The notes under the pieces: model-generated | The model's input: the letters and a program-made list of their open reading frames with translations, nothing else | Told to the model about the DNA's origin: nothing | The model's database searches: none | Position numbers and translations under genes: made by a program | Assembly: GCF_030285365.1 (NCBI RefSeq) | Contig: NZ_JASVDS010000007.1 | Location: 116,124 to 180,123, forward strand | Length of the DNA: 64,000 nt | Reading direction: 5' to 3' | Origin: Roseateles subflavus | Lineage (GTDB): Bacteria; Pseudomonadota; Gammaproteobacteria; Burkholderiales; Burkholderiaceae_C | In this document: one piece after another, positions 43,907 through 52,177 of the stretch | How the letters are laid out: every line of letters begins with the position of its first letter | Position numbering within the stretch: the stretch's first letter is position 1

Positions 43907-44860
43907 ATGCATGCAGGTGCCCTGCCCCCCCGTCCTTGCCGCGCTCCCGTCGCTGACTCAGCGCGGCGTGCGGCCGGAACGCGCCTGTGCAACGCCACCC
44001 GGGCGCGGGCGGGGGCGATCGCCGCTGCGCTGGCCCTGCTGGGTGGCTGCACGACGCTCGCGCCGCCGCCCGCACCGCCCGTGCGCGTCGAGCCGACGTT
44101 GCCGGATGTCGAGACGATCGAGCGCAGCGAGGGCGACGGCGCGGGTGGGCATCCCGTCAGCCTGCCGGACTGGAACGAGCGCATCACGCAGCTCGCGCAG
44201 CAGGAGTGGACGCTGTGGGGGCAGGTGCGCTGGAAGCTGCAGACGGACGAGCTGGAGCGTCCGCGCGGCCTGGCCAGCCCCACGGAGGCGGAACCGGCCT
44301 TCACGAGTCGCGTGCTGCACTACTGGTTCGCCATCGGCGCCGCCGAGACCCAGCAGCGGCTCGTCTACCCCGACGGCTCGATGCTGCCGTGGTCCGCGGC
44401 CTTCATCTCCTACCTGGCCCGCACCGCCGGGCTCAGCGCGCAGCAATTCCCGCCGAGCGCGGCCCACTGGAGCTACATCCGGGCCAGCCTGGAACAGCCG
44501 CGCCGCAGCAGCTTCGAGGCCCTGGACGCCGCCCTGGCCCGCCCGCAGCCCGGGGACCTCATCTGCGCCCCGCGCGAGGCCGCCGTCCAGCGCCTGGGCA
44601 GCTTTGCGCAGCTGCAGCGCCTGACACGCCAGGAGCGGGAACGCAGCTGGCCCTTCCATTGCGATCTGGTGGTCGAGGTGGCGCCGGACAAGGTCGGTGC
44701 CATTGGCGGGAATGTGCATGAGCGGGTGGTGTGGACCGAGGCGGCGATCGATGGCGAGGGCCATCTCCTCATGCACCCCGAGCGCCCTTGGATCGTGGTG
44801 CTGCGGCGGACGCTCGACCCCGCGGGGATCGCCCCCTCCCGCCCCCGGCCCCGCCCTTGA
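43907..44860 (+). CDS. DUF2272 lipoprotein
   Basis: The 317-residue protein has a type II signal peptide with lipobox LLGGC (C48), so it is a lipoprotein, probably in the outer membrane. The mature part matches DUF2272: DWNERITQLAQQEWTLWG, then SMLPWSAAFISYLARTAGLS, HWSYIRASL, QPGDLICAPRE and WPFHCDLVVEV. This layout resembles NlpC/P60-CHAP amidases, but the usual WCAAF catalytic Cys is Ser here. It probably binds cell-wall material or acts with an altered catalytic residue. A small membrane protein gene follows 6 bp later. Confidence 0.75.
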   Translation: MHAGALPPRPCRAPVADSARRAAGTRLCNATRARAGAIAAALALLGGCTTLAPPPAPPVRVEPTLPDVETIERSEGDGAGGHPVSLPDWNERITQLAQQEWTLWGQVRWKLQTDELERPRGLASPTEAEPAFTSRVLHYWFAIGAAETQQRLVYPDGSMLPWSAAFISYLARTAGLSAQQFPPSAAHWSYIRASLEQPRRSSFEALDAALARPQPGDLICAPREAAVQRLGSFAQLQRLTRQERERSWPFHCDLVVEVAPDKVGAIGGNVHERVVWTEAAIDGEGHLLMHPERPWIVVLRRTLDPAGIAPSRPRPRP

Positions 44861-44866
44861 GCCGCC

Positions 44867-45481
44867 ATGGATGAGGACCTGACCAGCCCCGCCCCTGGCT
44901 CCCGGCTGGGCGCCCTGCTGATGCGCTGGCGCAGCCTCGTGGGCATTGCCTCGGGCATCAGCGTGATCGTGGGGGCCATCATCTCGGTCGGCCAGTTCCG
45001 CGAGTTCGTGGACAACTCGGTCAAGGGCGACATGTCGCGCCGGCTTGCCGCGCTGTCCCACGTGAAGGAGTTCTTCGCCGAGGACGCCAAGATCGCCCGG
45101 CGCGCCCACCGCTTCCTGGACACCCACTGGCGCGAGATCCAGCCGCGCATCGCCCAGAAGATCGAGGTCGCCGGCGGCGGCGAGGCCTTCTACCTCTCCG
45201 ACGAGATGGCCGACTACGCGGCCGTGCACTACCACTACGAGCAGCTCGGTGCGCTCGTGAAGCTGGGCTACATCGAGTTCACGCTGGTCTACGAGATCAT
45301 CGCCTTCCCCGACGAGTACATGGACCGCACCGCGCCGCTGCGCCAGGCGCTGGCCGCGAACTGGAAAGGGCCGGGCAAGCCGTTGAACGACCTGGGTTCC
45401 AACATCCAGTGGCTGCGGGCGTGCTACGAGTTCAGCCGCAAGCTGCCGCCGGGGAAGGAGCCGGGGTGCCCCGGCGGGTGA
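44867..45481 (+). CDS. Small membrane-anchored protein, hypothetical
   Basis: The 204-residue protein has one transmembrane segment (about residues 22-43, LVGIASGISVIVGAIISVGQF) and a cytoplasmic or periplasmic helical part (DMSRRLAALSHVKEFFAEDA, ACYEFSRKLPPG). I recognise no clear family; it resembles uncharacterised DUF4760-type proteins. Its stop overlaps the start region of the DUF4157 nuclease-like gene (GTG at 45478 or ATG at 45484), so the two may be translationally coupled. An immunity or chaperone role is possible but unsupported beyond position. Confidence 0.6.
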   Translation: MDEDLTSPAPGSRLGALLMRWRSLVGIASGISVIVGAIISVGQFREFVDNSVKGDMSRRLAALSHVKEFFAEDAKIARRAHRFLDTHWREIQPRIAQKIEVAGGGEAFYLSDEMADYAAVHYHYEQLGALVKLGYIEFTLVYEIIAFPDEYMDRTAPLRQALAANWKGPGKPLNDLGSNIQWLRACYEFSRKLPPGKEPGCPGG

Positions 45482-45483
45482 CG

Positions 45484-47814
45484 ATGCGAACGCCGGACTC
45501 CGCGCGCACCCTCGCCTCGGCGTCCGGGCCCCGGACCTGGGGGCCGGCCGCCACCGCCGCGCAGCCGCGGGCCTCGCACGGGCCGGCCCTCAGCGTGGCG
45601 CACACGCCGCGCCAGCGGGCACAGCAGCAGCGCATCGCCCAGCTGCGCGCGATGGCGCCCCCCGCCGCGAGCCCCGCCTCGAGCCCCGCCTCGAACGGCC
45701 TGCCGGCGTCGCTGCGCGCCGGCCTCGAGGCCCTCTCGGGGTTCGACCTGTCGGGCGTTCGCGTGCACCGCAATTCCAGCCAGCCGGCCACCCTGCAGGC
45801 GCATGCCTACGCGCAGGGTCTGGACATCCACCTCGGGCCGGGCCAGGAGCAGCATCTCCCGCACGAGGCCTGGCATGTGGTGCAGCAGGCGCAGGGGCGG
45901 GTGCGCGCCACGGTGCAGAGGAAGGGCGGCGTCGGGATCAATGACGATGCGGCGCTGGAGCGGGAGGCGGATGTGATGGGGTGCCGCCTGGCGTCCATGC
46001 ACGGCGCGAGCCCCCACGCCCAAGCCAGGCGCCCGCTGCCGCCCGCGCCGTGGTCCCCGATTCAGCGCAAGGTGGCGGTCGTCGCCGCGCCGAGCGCCTC
46101 GAACGTCTTGGTCACCGCCAAGGGGCCCATCGAGGACTTCAAGGACGGGGAGCCTGCCGGCTCCATCGGCTGGAATGGGGTGAAGGCCTACCAGGCCCAG
46201 TACACCATCCTCGACGAGGGCAACAAGGCCAAGAAGCCCATCATCGTCAAGTCCGAAGCCTTCCCCAACGAATACAGCGGCGCGCATGCCGGGCATGTGC
46301 TGGCCCTGTCCCTCGGCGGCACGGGCAGCCAGGACAACGTGTTTGCCCAGGACGCCGGTGTCAACACCAAGGCCTATTCCGTCTTCGAAGGCGCCTTTCG
46401 CGCTCGCCTGGATCTCATCAGGAAGAACAAGGCTTCCGCAGGCACCGACTGGCTGGAAAGCTACGACATCGCGGGTGACACGGAATCGTCCTACGTGGGC
46501 GAGAAGGCCACCTATATCCCCGACCCCCACAGCCGCTACGTCGTCGACTTCAAGGCCATTCTGTCGGGGACCAGCATCAGCAACGGTCCCCTGATCGACA
46601 AGACGCCCGCGCTCAACGTCAACGAGCTGATCGATCCCACCACCGGCGATCTCGCCTTCGACGCCGACATCTACGAGAAGGCCATGGCCAGCAAGCGCAA
46701 GGAAACCGAGAAGATCCTGGCCAGCGGAAAGCAGTCCAGTCAGTCGTCCACCGCCGGCAAGAAGGTCGTCTTCCATTCCACCGACTTCACGCACTACCAG
46801 CCCCCCGGCACAGGTACGAGTTCTCATTCGAAGAAGCGCAAAGCCCCGCCGGGCACATCCACCGCCTATGGCGCAGGCACCCGCTTGCCCACGGGTTCGT
46901 CCCTGCCGCAACCGGGCGCATCTGGCAGCCATGGCAAGGGTCAGGCCTCCAGCAGTTCGACATCCTCCACACAAGGTCCGGGCCGGCCCATCGGTCTGCC
47001 ACTCGTGCCAGGCCACCCAGTGAGCACCCCGTCGTACCAGCCCCAGACCCACCCTACCCACCAGCCCCAGCCGTACCCGTCGTTCCAGCCGCAGCCTTAC
47101 CCCACCCACCAACCCCAGCTGTACCCGTCGTTCCAGCCACAGCCCTACCCCACCCACCAACCCCAGCTGTACCCGTCGTTCCAGCCACAGCCCTACCCCA
47201 CCCACCAACCCCAGCTGTACTCGTCGTTCCAGCCACAGCCCTACCCCACCCACCAGCCCCAGCTGTACTCGTCGTTCCAGCCACAGCCCTACCCCACCCA
47301 CCAGCCCCAGCCGTACCCGTCGTCCACCACGCCGCACGATTCACACGGCGATGTGTCTGGCCGCCCCCCCTCGCAGCCCAGCAGGTTGCCGTTGCAGCAA
47401 GGCATGCCCATGAGCTCGACAACGGCGCTCCCCCTGCGCCCGAGGCCGCCCCTGCTGCCAACCCTTCCAGGGGCATCCTCCGGCCAGTCCCCGCCCTCCA
47501 GCCTGCAGACCTCGCAGGGAACTCCGCGTGATGGACGGCCTGGCGGTTCGGTGCCCCCCAGCCATCTGCCGAGCTTCGCCGCAGTGCCCCTGCAGGGCGG
47601 CACGGGAGGTGGATCCGTCCAGGTTTCGCCGGGGACATTCAGCCCGCAGGGCGTGCCCTTCTCACTCGGGAGCCTGACGGGCCTGCTTCACCTGCCCACG
47701 CAGTCCCCCTCCCAGGCCCACCACACCTCCACTACCGGCACCGCGCCGTTCGCCGACCCCAGCGACGACGACACGGGCGGGATGGAGCCTTTGCTGAAAA
47801 AGCCGAAGAAGTAG
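45484..47814 (+). CDS. Candidate cargo effector 4: DUF4157 plus nuclease-like domain
   Basis: The 776-residue protein has a leader with TPRQRAQQQRIAQLR (41-55), a DUF4157 domain (73-166; HEAWH at 127-131), VQRK (144-147) and IQRK (193-196) boxes, and a nuclease-like domain (about 200-420) containing AGHVLALSLGGTGSQDNVFA (269-288) and a following NTKAYSVFE. This matches DNA/RNA non-specific endonuclease-type toxins, with the catalytic His in AGH. Beyond is a disordered Ser/Pro/Gln-rich tail with SKKRKAPP (449-456), a 16-residue repeat block (about 517-613) and a terminal LLKKPKK. A GTG six bases upstream is an alternative start. It is likely the main nuclease toxin of the particle. Confidence 0.75.
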   Translation: MRTPDSARTLASASGPRTWGPAATAAQPRASHGPALSVAHTPRQRAQQQRIAQLRAMAPPAASPASSPASNGLPASLRAGLEALSGFDLSGVRVHRNSSQPATLQAHAYAQGLDIHLGPGQEQHLPHEAWHVVQQAQGRVRATVQRKGGVGINDDAALEREADVMGCRLASMHGASPHAQARRPLPPAPWSPIQRKVAVVAAPSASNVLVTAKGPIEDFKDGEPAGSIGWNGVKAYQAQYTILDEGNKAKKPIIVKSEAFPNEYSGAHAGHVLALSLGGTGSQDNVFAQDAGVNTKAYSVFEGAFRARLDLIRKNKASAGTDWLESYDIAGDTESSYVGEKATYIPDPHSRYVVDFKAILSGTSISNGPLIDKTPALNVNELIDPTTGDLAFDADIYEKAMASKRKETEKILASGKQSSQSSTAGKKVVFHSTDFTHYQPPGTGTSSHSKKRKAPPGTSTAYGAGTRLPTGSSLPQPGASGSHGKGQASSSSTSSTQGPGRPIGLPLVPGHPVSTPSYQPQTHPTHQPQPYPSFQPQPYPTHQPQLYPSFQPQPYPTHQPQLYPSFQPQPYPTHQPQLYSSFQPQPYPTHQPQLYSSFQPQPYPTHQPQPYPSSTTPHDSHGDVSGRPPSQPSRLPLQQGMPMSSTTALPLRPRPPLLPTLPGASSGQSPPSSLQTSQGTPRDGRPGGSVPPSHLPSFAAVPLQGGTGGGSVQVSPGTFSPQGVPFSLGSLTGLLHLPTQSPSQAHHTSTTGTAPFADPSDDDTGGMEPLLKKPKK
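47032..47322 (+). repeat. Tandem 48-bp repeats (16 residues)
   Basis: About five and a half copies of a 48-bp unit encode YPSFQPQPYPTHQPQL with small changes (YPSF or YSSF). They lie in the disordered tail of candidate effector 4. Copies are nearly identical at DNA level, implying recent expansion or ongoing gain and loss. Confidence 0.9.
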
Positions 47815-47943
47815 CCGGGCGCATCGCTGTATCCGCTGCTGCACTGATACACACCCTGGTCCGCACACCCGTCCTTGTCCCTTGGTGCGCTGCCGGCTGG
47901 CCCCTAGGCTGAAGCCCTCCTTGCTCCAGACGCACGCCACGCC

Positions 47944-48531
47944 ATGTCCGAACTCCTCCCCCTCATGAGCTACTGCCTGCTCATGTCCGGCACCCCCGGT
48001 CCCAACAACGTGATGCTCACAACCTCCGGGGCGCACTTCGGGTACCGCGCCACGCTCCCGCAGATTCTCGGCATCCTGATGGGCGGCTTCGTGCTGACGA
48101 TGGCGTGCTGCCTGGGCCTCGGGCAGCTCTTTCTGGCCTGGCCGCTGGCCCAGCAGGGGCTGCGCATCGGCGGCGCGCTGTACCTGCTGTACCTCGCCTG
48201 GAAGCTCAGCGGCTCGACGCTGGCACAGGCCGGCGCGCTGCCGCGGCCCCTGGGCTTCCGGCACGGGGCGCTGTTCCAGTTCGTGAATCCGAAGAACTGG
48301 ATCAAGGCCGTGACGCTGGCCTCGGTGTTCATGCCGGCCGGCCTGCCGCCGCTGTCGGCCGCCCTGCTCGTCGCCCTGGTCAGCACGCTGATGGGCTTTC
48401 CGGCCATCTCGATGTGGGCGCTGTTCGGCGTGGCCATCCGCCGGCTGCTGGAGCGCCCGGCCGTGATGCGCGGCTTCAACCTCGTCATGGCCGGATCGCT
48501 GGCCGTGCTGGCGTTCAGCTTTCTCCGCTAA
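47944..48531 (+). CDS. LysE/RhtB-family exporter
   Basis: The 195-residue protein has about six hydrophobic segments and the LysE/RhtB motif SGTPGPNNVMLTTSGAHFGY near the N-terminus, with FRHGALFQFVNPKNWIKAVT in the middle. Members export amino acids or their analogues at the inner membrane. It lies 9 bp upstream of a MocR-type regulator on the same strand, a pairing common for exporters controlled by their substrate. Confidence 0.85.
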   Translation: MSELLPLMSYCLLMSGTPGPNNVMLTTSGAHFGYRATLPQILGILMGGFVLTMACCLGLGQLFLAWPLAQQGLRIGGALYLLYLAWKLSGSTLAQAGALPRPLGFRHGALFQFVNPKNWIKAVTLASVFMPAGLPPLSAALLVALVSTLMGFPAISMWALFGVAIRRLLERPAVMRGFNLVMAGSLAVLAFSFLR

Positions 48532-48540
48532 GCTCGCCGC

Positions 48541-49998
48541 GTGATCCCGCTCAACCGCCACGCCACCCAGCCTCTGGCCGACCAGATCGAGTCCGGCCTG
48601 GCCGGCCTGATCGAACGCCGCCAGCTCCCGCCGGGCGCCCGCCTGCCCTCGATCCGCGCCCTTGCCACGCAGCTCGCCGTCAGCCCCAACACCGTGGTGC
48701 TGGCCTACGACCGGCTGGCCTCGGCGGGGCGCATCGAGTCCCGCGGGACGGCCGGCTACTACGTCTGCGAGGCGCCCCTGATGGAGCGCGACGAGGCCTG
48801 GCTGGAGGCCGGCGATGCGCTGGAGGGCGTGTGGCTGGCGCAGCAGGCCAACGACCAGCGCCCCGGCGTGCTGCTGGCCAGCAGCGGGGCCCTGCCCCCG
48901 GCCTGGCTGGAGGACGCGATTCCCGCCGCGGCCGTGCAGCGCGGCCTGGCGCGCTCGAGCGCCGGCATGGCCTCGCGCTGCCCGCCGCAGGGCCTGCCCG
49001 AGCTGCGCGAACGCATCGCCCTGCTGCTGCGAGGCCAGGGCATCGCGGTGGACGCCCACCGGCTGATGACCTGCTACGGCGGCACCCACGCGATCGACCT
49101 CATCTGCCGCAGTTTCCTGCGCGCGGGCGACACGGTGCTGGTGGAGGACCCGGGCTACTTCCTGATGTTCGACCGGCTGCGCCAGGAGGGCGTGACGCCC
49201 ATCGCCATCCGCCGCCGCCCGGACGGACTGGACCTCGACCAGCTGGAGGCCGCCTGCCGCGAGCACCGCCCGCGCCTGCTCTTCCTCCAGCCGGTGCTGC
49301 ACAGCCCCACGGGCTGGGGCAGCAGCCCGGCCAATCTGTACCGCCTGCTCGTGCTGGCGCGGCAGTACGGCGTGCTGATCGCCGAGGACGACGTGCACGG
49401 CCACTTCCACCCGGGCGCCTCGGGCACCTCAGGCCCGCCCAGCCGCCTCGCGGCGCTCGCGGGCCTGGAAGGCGTCATCTACTACTCCAGCTTCTGCAAG
49501 GTCATGAGCCCGGCCCTGCGCATGGGCTACATCGCCGCGGAGCCGGCGCTGCTCAAGCCGCTGCTGCGCGCCAAGATCTGCTCCGTGCTCAGCAGTGCGG
49601 CGCTCAACGAGTACGTGCTGCTGGAGGTGCTGATGGCCGGGCGCCTGCGCAAGCACCTGGACCGCCTGCAGCGCCGGCTGCTGCAGGCGCGCATGCAGGC
49701 GGGCCGTCTGCTGGACGAGGCGGGCCTGCGGCTGGACCACCCCGGCGAGGGCGGCCTCTTCCTGTGGGCCTCGGTGCCCGAGGGCGTGGACGTGGACGAG
49801 CTGGTGCAGGACGCCTGGCGCAACAAGATCCTGCTGGTGCCGGGCGCGACGTTCTCGGCGCTCAAGACGCCCGATCCGCACATCCGCTTCAATGTGGCCT
49901 TCAGCCAGCAGGCCCGGCTGGGCGACTACCTGCGCAGCCGGCTGCAGGCGCTCAGCGGCGTGCAGGACGTGCTGCAGCGCGCGGCGCAGCGTTCCTGA
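48541..49998 (+). CDS. MocR-type regulator (GntR HTH plus PLP aminotransferase fold)
   Basis: The 485-residue protein starts at GTG 48541. A GntR-type winged helix (residues about 1-75; LPSIRALATQLAVSPNTVVL, then AYDRLASAGRIESRGTAGYY) precedes a fold-type-I aminotransferase domain with the PLP-binding Lys in YYSSFCKVMSPALRMGYI. MocR regulators use PLP and an amino compound as effector. The exporter gene 9 bp upstream is a probable target. The effector is unknown. Confidence 0.87.
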   Translation: MIPLNRHATQPLADQIESGLAGLIERRQLPPGARLPSIRALATQLAVSPNTVVLAYDRLASAGRIESRGTAGYYVCEAPLMERDEAWLEAGDALEGVWLAQQANDQRPGVLLASSGALPPAWLEDAIPAAAVQRGLARSSAGMASRCPPQGLPELRERIALLLRGQGIAVDAHRLMTCYGGTHAIDLICRSFLRAGDTVLVEDPGYFLMFDRLRQEGVTPIAIRRRPDGLDLDQLEAACREHRPRLLFLQPVLHSPTGWGSSPANLYRLLVLARQYGVLIAEDDVHGHFHPGASGTSGPPSRLAALAGLEGVIYYSSFCKVMSPALRMGYIAAEPALLKPLLRAKICSVLSSAALNEYVLLEVLMAGRLRKHLDRLQRRLLQARMQAGRLLDEAGLRLDHPGEGGLFLWASVPEGVDVDELVQDAWRNKILLVPGATFSALKTPDPHIRFNVAFSQQARLGDYLRSRLQALSGVQDVLQRAAQRS

Positions 49999-50019
49999 TG
50001 CCGCCGGCGGCCCGCGCGC

Positions 50020-50718
50020 TCAGCCCTTGAGCAGGTCAGGCAAGACCTGACCCTTCTCGGCCGCCCATTGCTCGAGCAAGGGCAGCAGCGGGCCCAGGCG
50101 CTCGTCCACGGCGTCGCGCACCGTGTCCACCAGCACCTGCGTCTGGCGCTCGATCTCGATGTGCAGCGGCGCACCGACGCCCTTCTCGCCGAAGGTGGTC
50201 ATGCGCAGGGTCTCGGGGATGAGCCAGACCTCGAACCAGCCCGAGCCGTCGCGCTCGCGGCCGGCCTCGGCCACGGTGAGGCTGGCGCCGTTCACCGCGA
50301 TGTAGCCCTTGGGGAAGATGTAGCGCATCCAGGGCGCGGGCACGCCGATGCGGATGACGTGGTTGTTCTCCGGCTGGCGGATGGCCTCGACCGTCGCCAT
50401 GAAGTCCACATGGCCCGAGAGCGGGTGGCCGCCGATCTCGGCGTTCTCCTTTGCGGCGCGCTCCACATTGAGGCGGCTGCCCACCTGCAGCGCCCCGAGC
50501 GTGGTGAGGTTCAGGCTCTGCTGCATGACGTCGAAGTCGGCCCGATCGCCCGCGTGCAGGGCGACGACGGTCAGGCAGACGCCGTCGGAGGCGACGCTGG
50601 CGCCGATCTCCAGCCCCTCGCAGAAGCCCGGCGGGAACTGCAGGGTGAAGCTGCGCAGGCCGGGACGGTCCTGCAAAGCGGCCACCTGGGCCACGCCTTG
50701 AACAATGCCTGTGAACAT
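50020..50718 (-). CDS. ribE: Riboflavin synthase, alpha subunit
   Basis: The 232-residue enzyme starts MFTGIVQGVAQVAAL, the family's invariant N-terminus, and has two lumazine-binding halves: SVASDGVCLTVVAL (N half) with GGHPLSGHVDFMATV, then YIAVNGASLTVAEAGRERDG (C half). It dismutates two 6,7-dimethyl-8-ribityllumazine molecules to riboflavin. The start was chosen at MFTG, eight codons inside a longer frame. It stands alone, without ribBA/ribH nearby. The 3' end holds a copy of the 15-bp motif. Confidence 0.9.
   Translation of the reverse strand: MFTGIVQGVAQVAALQDRPGLRSFTLQFPPGFCEGLEIGASVASDGVCLTVVALHAGDRADFDVMQQSLNLTTLGALQVGSRLNVERAAKENAEIGGHPLSGHVDFMATVEAIRQPENNHVIRIGVPAPWMRYIFPKGYIAVNGASLTVAEAGRERDGSGWFEVWLIPETLRMTTFGEKGVGAPLHIEIERQTQVLVDTVRDAVDERLGPLLPLLEQWAAEKGQVLPDLLKG
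50039..50053. repeat. 15-bp dispersed motif
   Basis: An exact copy of GGCAAGACCTGACCC lies in the last 35 bases of the riboflavin synthase gene. The preceding GTCA makes GTCAGG...CCTGAC a larger inverted repeat. Confidence 0.85.
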
Positions 50719-50781
50719 CGGGAACGCTCGAAATGCAGGCACCGCCCGGAGGCGGTGCGTGGGGTCAAAGAGGCCTTGAGC

Positions 50782-51984
50782 TTACCAGCTGACCTCGCGG
50801 TCCGGCGTCGCGCCGATCTTGTGGATGGAGAGGTCGGCGCCCTCGAACTCCTCCTCCTGGCTCAGGCGCAGGCCCACGAAGCGCTTGAGCAGGCCGTAGA
50901 CCACGAAGCCGCCCGCGAGCGCCCAGGTCACGCCCATCAGCGTGCCGATCAGCTGGGACCAGAAGCTCACGCCGCCGATGCCGCCGCCGGCCTGCGTCCC
51001 GAAGATGCCGCAGGCGATGCCGCCCCAGGCGCCGCACAGGCCGTGCAGGGGCCAGACGCCGAGGACGTCGTCGATCTTCCAGCGGTTCTGGGTGAGCGTG
51101 AACATCTTGACGAAGATGAAGCCCGCCACGCCGCCGGTGATCAGCGCGCCGTGCGGGTGCATGACGTCCGAGCCGGCGCACACGGCCACCAGGCCGGCGA
51201 GCGGGCCGTTGTAGGCGAAGCCGGGGTCGTTGCGACCCATCAGCACCGCCACCAGCGTGCCGCCCACCATGGCCATGAGCGAGTTGACGGCGACGAGGCC
51301 GGAGATCTTGTCCAGCGTCTGCGCGCTCATCACGTTGAAGCCGAACCAGCCCACGGCCAGCACCCAGGCACCCAGCGCAAGAAAGGGGATGCTGGAGGGC
51401 GGGTGCGCGCTGATGGCGCCGTCCTTGCGGTAGCGGTTCATGCGCGGCCCGAGCAGGACGACCGCGCCGAGGGCGATCCAGCCCCCCACGGCATGCACGA
51501 CGACGGAGCCGGCGAAGTCATGGAACTCGGCGCCGAACTGCGCCTTGAGCCAGCCCTGGAAGCCCAGCGCCTGGTTCCAGGCCACGGCCTCGAAGGCGGG
51601 GTAGACCAGGCCCACGATGACCGCCGTGGCCATCAGCTGCGGGCCGAAGCGCGCGCGCTCGGCAATCCCGCCCGAGATGATGGCGGGGATGGCCGCCGCG
51701 AAGGTCAGCAGGAAGAAGAACTTGACCAGCTCGTAGCCATTCTTCGCGGCCAGGGCCTCCGCCCCGGTGAAGAAATGGACGCCGTAGGCCACGGTGTAGC
51801 CCACCAGGAAGTAGGCGATGGTGGAGACGGCGAAGTCCACCAGGATCTTGACCAGGGCGTTGACCTGGTTCTTCTTGCGCACCGTGCCCAGCTCGAGGAA
51901 GGCGAAGCCGGCGTGCATGGCCAGCACCATGATGGCGCCGAGCAGGATGAACAGCGCGTCGGCACTTTGCTTGAGGGTCTCCAT
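50782..51984 (-). CDS. amt: Ammonium transporter (Amt family)
   Basis: The 400-residue membrane protein has about 11 transmembrane segments and Amt motifs: FAFLELGTVRKKNQVN at TM2, DFAGSVVVHAVGG (first pore His) and DDVLGVWPLHGLCGAWGG (second pore His). It conducts ammonium/ammonia into the cell. The start METLKQSADALFILLGAIM is chosen because upstream in-frame residues look random. It carries no signal peptide extension. No glnK lies beside it in this window; none was seen in the 63-bp gap to ribE or upstream. Confidence 0.9.
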   Translation of the reverse strand: METLKQSADALFILLGAIMVLAMHAGFAFLELGTVRKKNQVNALVKILVDFAVSTIAYFLVGYTVAYGVHFFTGAEALAAKNGYELVKFFFLLTFAAAIPAIISGGIAERARFGPQLMATAVIVGLVYPAFEAVAWNQALGFQGWLKAQFGAEFHDFAGSVVVHAVGGWIALGAVVLLGPRMNRYRKDGAISAHPPSSIPFLALGAWVLAVGWFGFNVMSAQTLDKISGLVAVNSLMAMVGGTLVAVLMGRNDPGFAYNGPLAGLVAVCAGSDVMHPHGALITGGVAGFIFVKMFTLTQNRWKIDDVLGVWPLHGLCGAWGGIACGIFGTQAGGGIGGVSFWSQLIGTLMGVTWALAGGFVVYGLLKRFVGLRLSQEEEFEGADLSIHKIGATPDREVSW

Positions 51985-52177
51985 GAGCGTCCTTGGGGCG
52001 TTGCGGGAAGCCGGGCCCGCACCAGCGCAGACCACCGCGCACCAGGAACGCAAGAAGAATGCCCACATTGGGGCGCTGGAGATGCGCCCTGCAGGCACCG
52101 AATCGGTGCATCGCGCAGCGGCGCCCGCCCCACCTTGGCGCACGTCACACGGACGCGCACCAAGTGCGCACAGCGGT

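Noticed and set aside
44867..45481. Firm call as immunity protein for the nuclease-like effector
   Set aside because: Only the overlap with the effector gene supports this; the protein shows no known immunity family features.
47032..47322. CRISPR array
   Set aside because: The 48-bp units are contiguous without spacers and stay in frame within a coding sequence.
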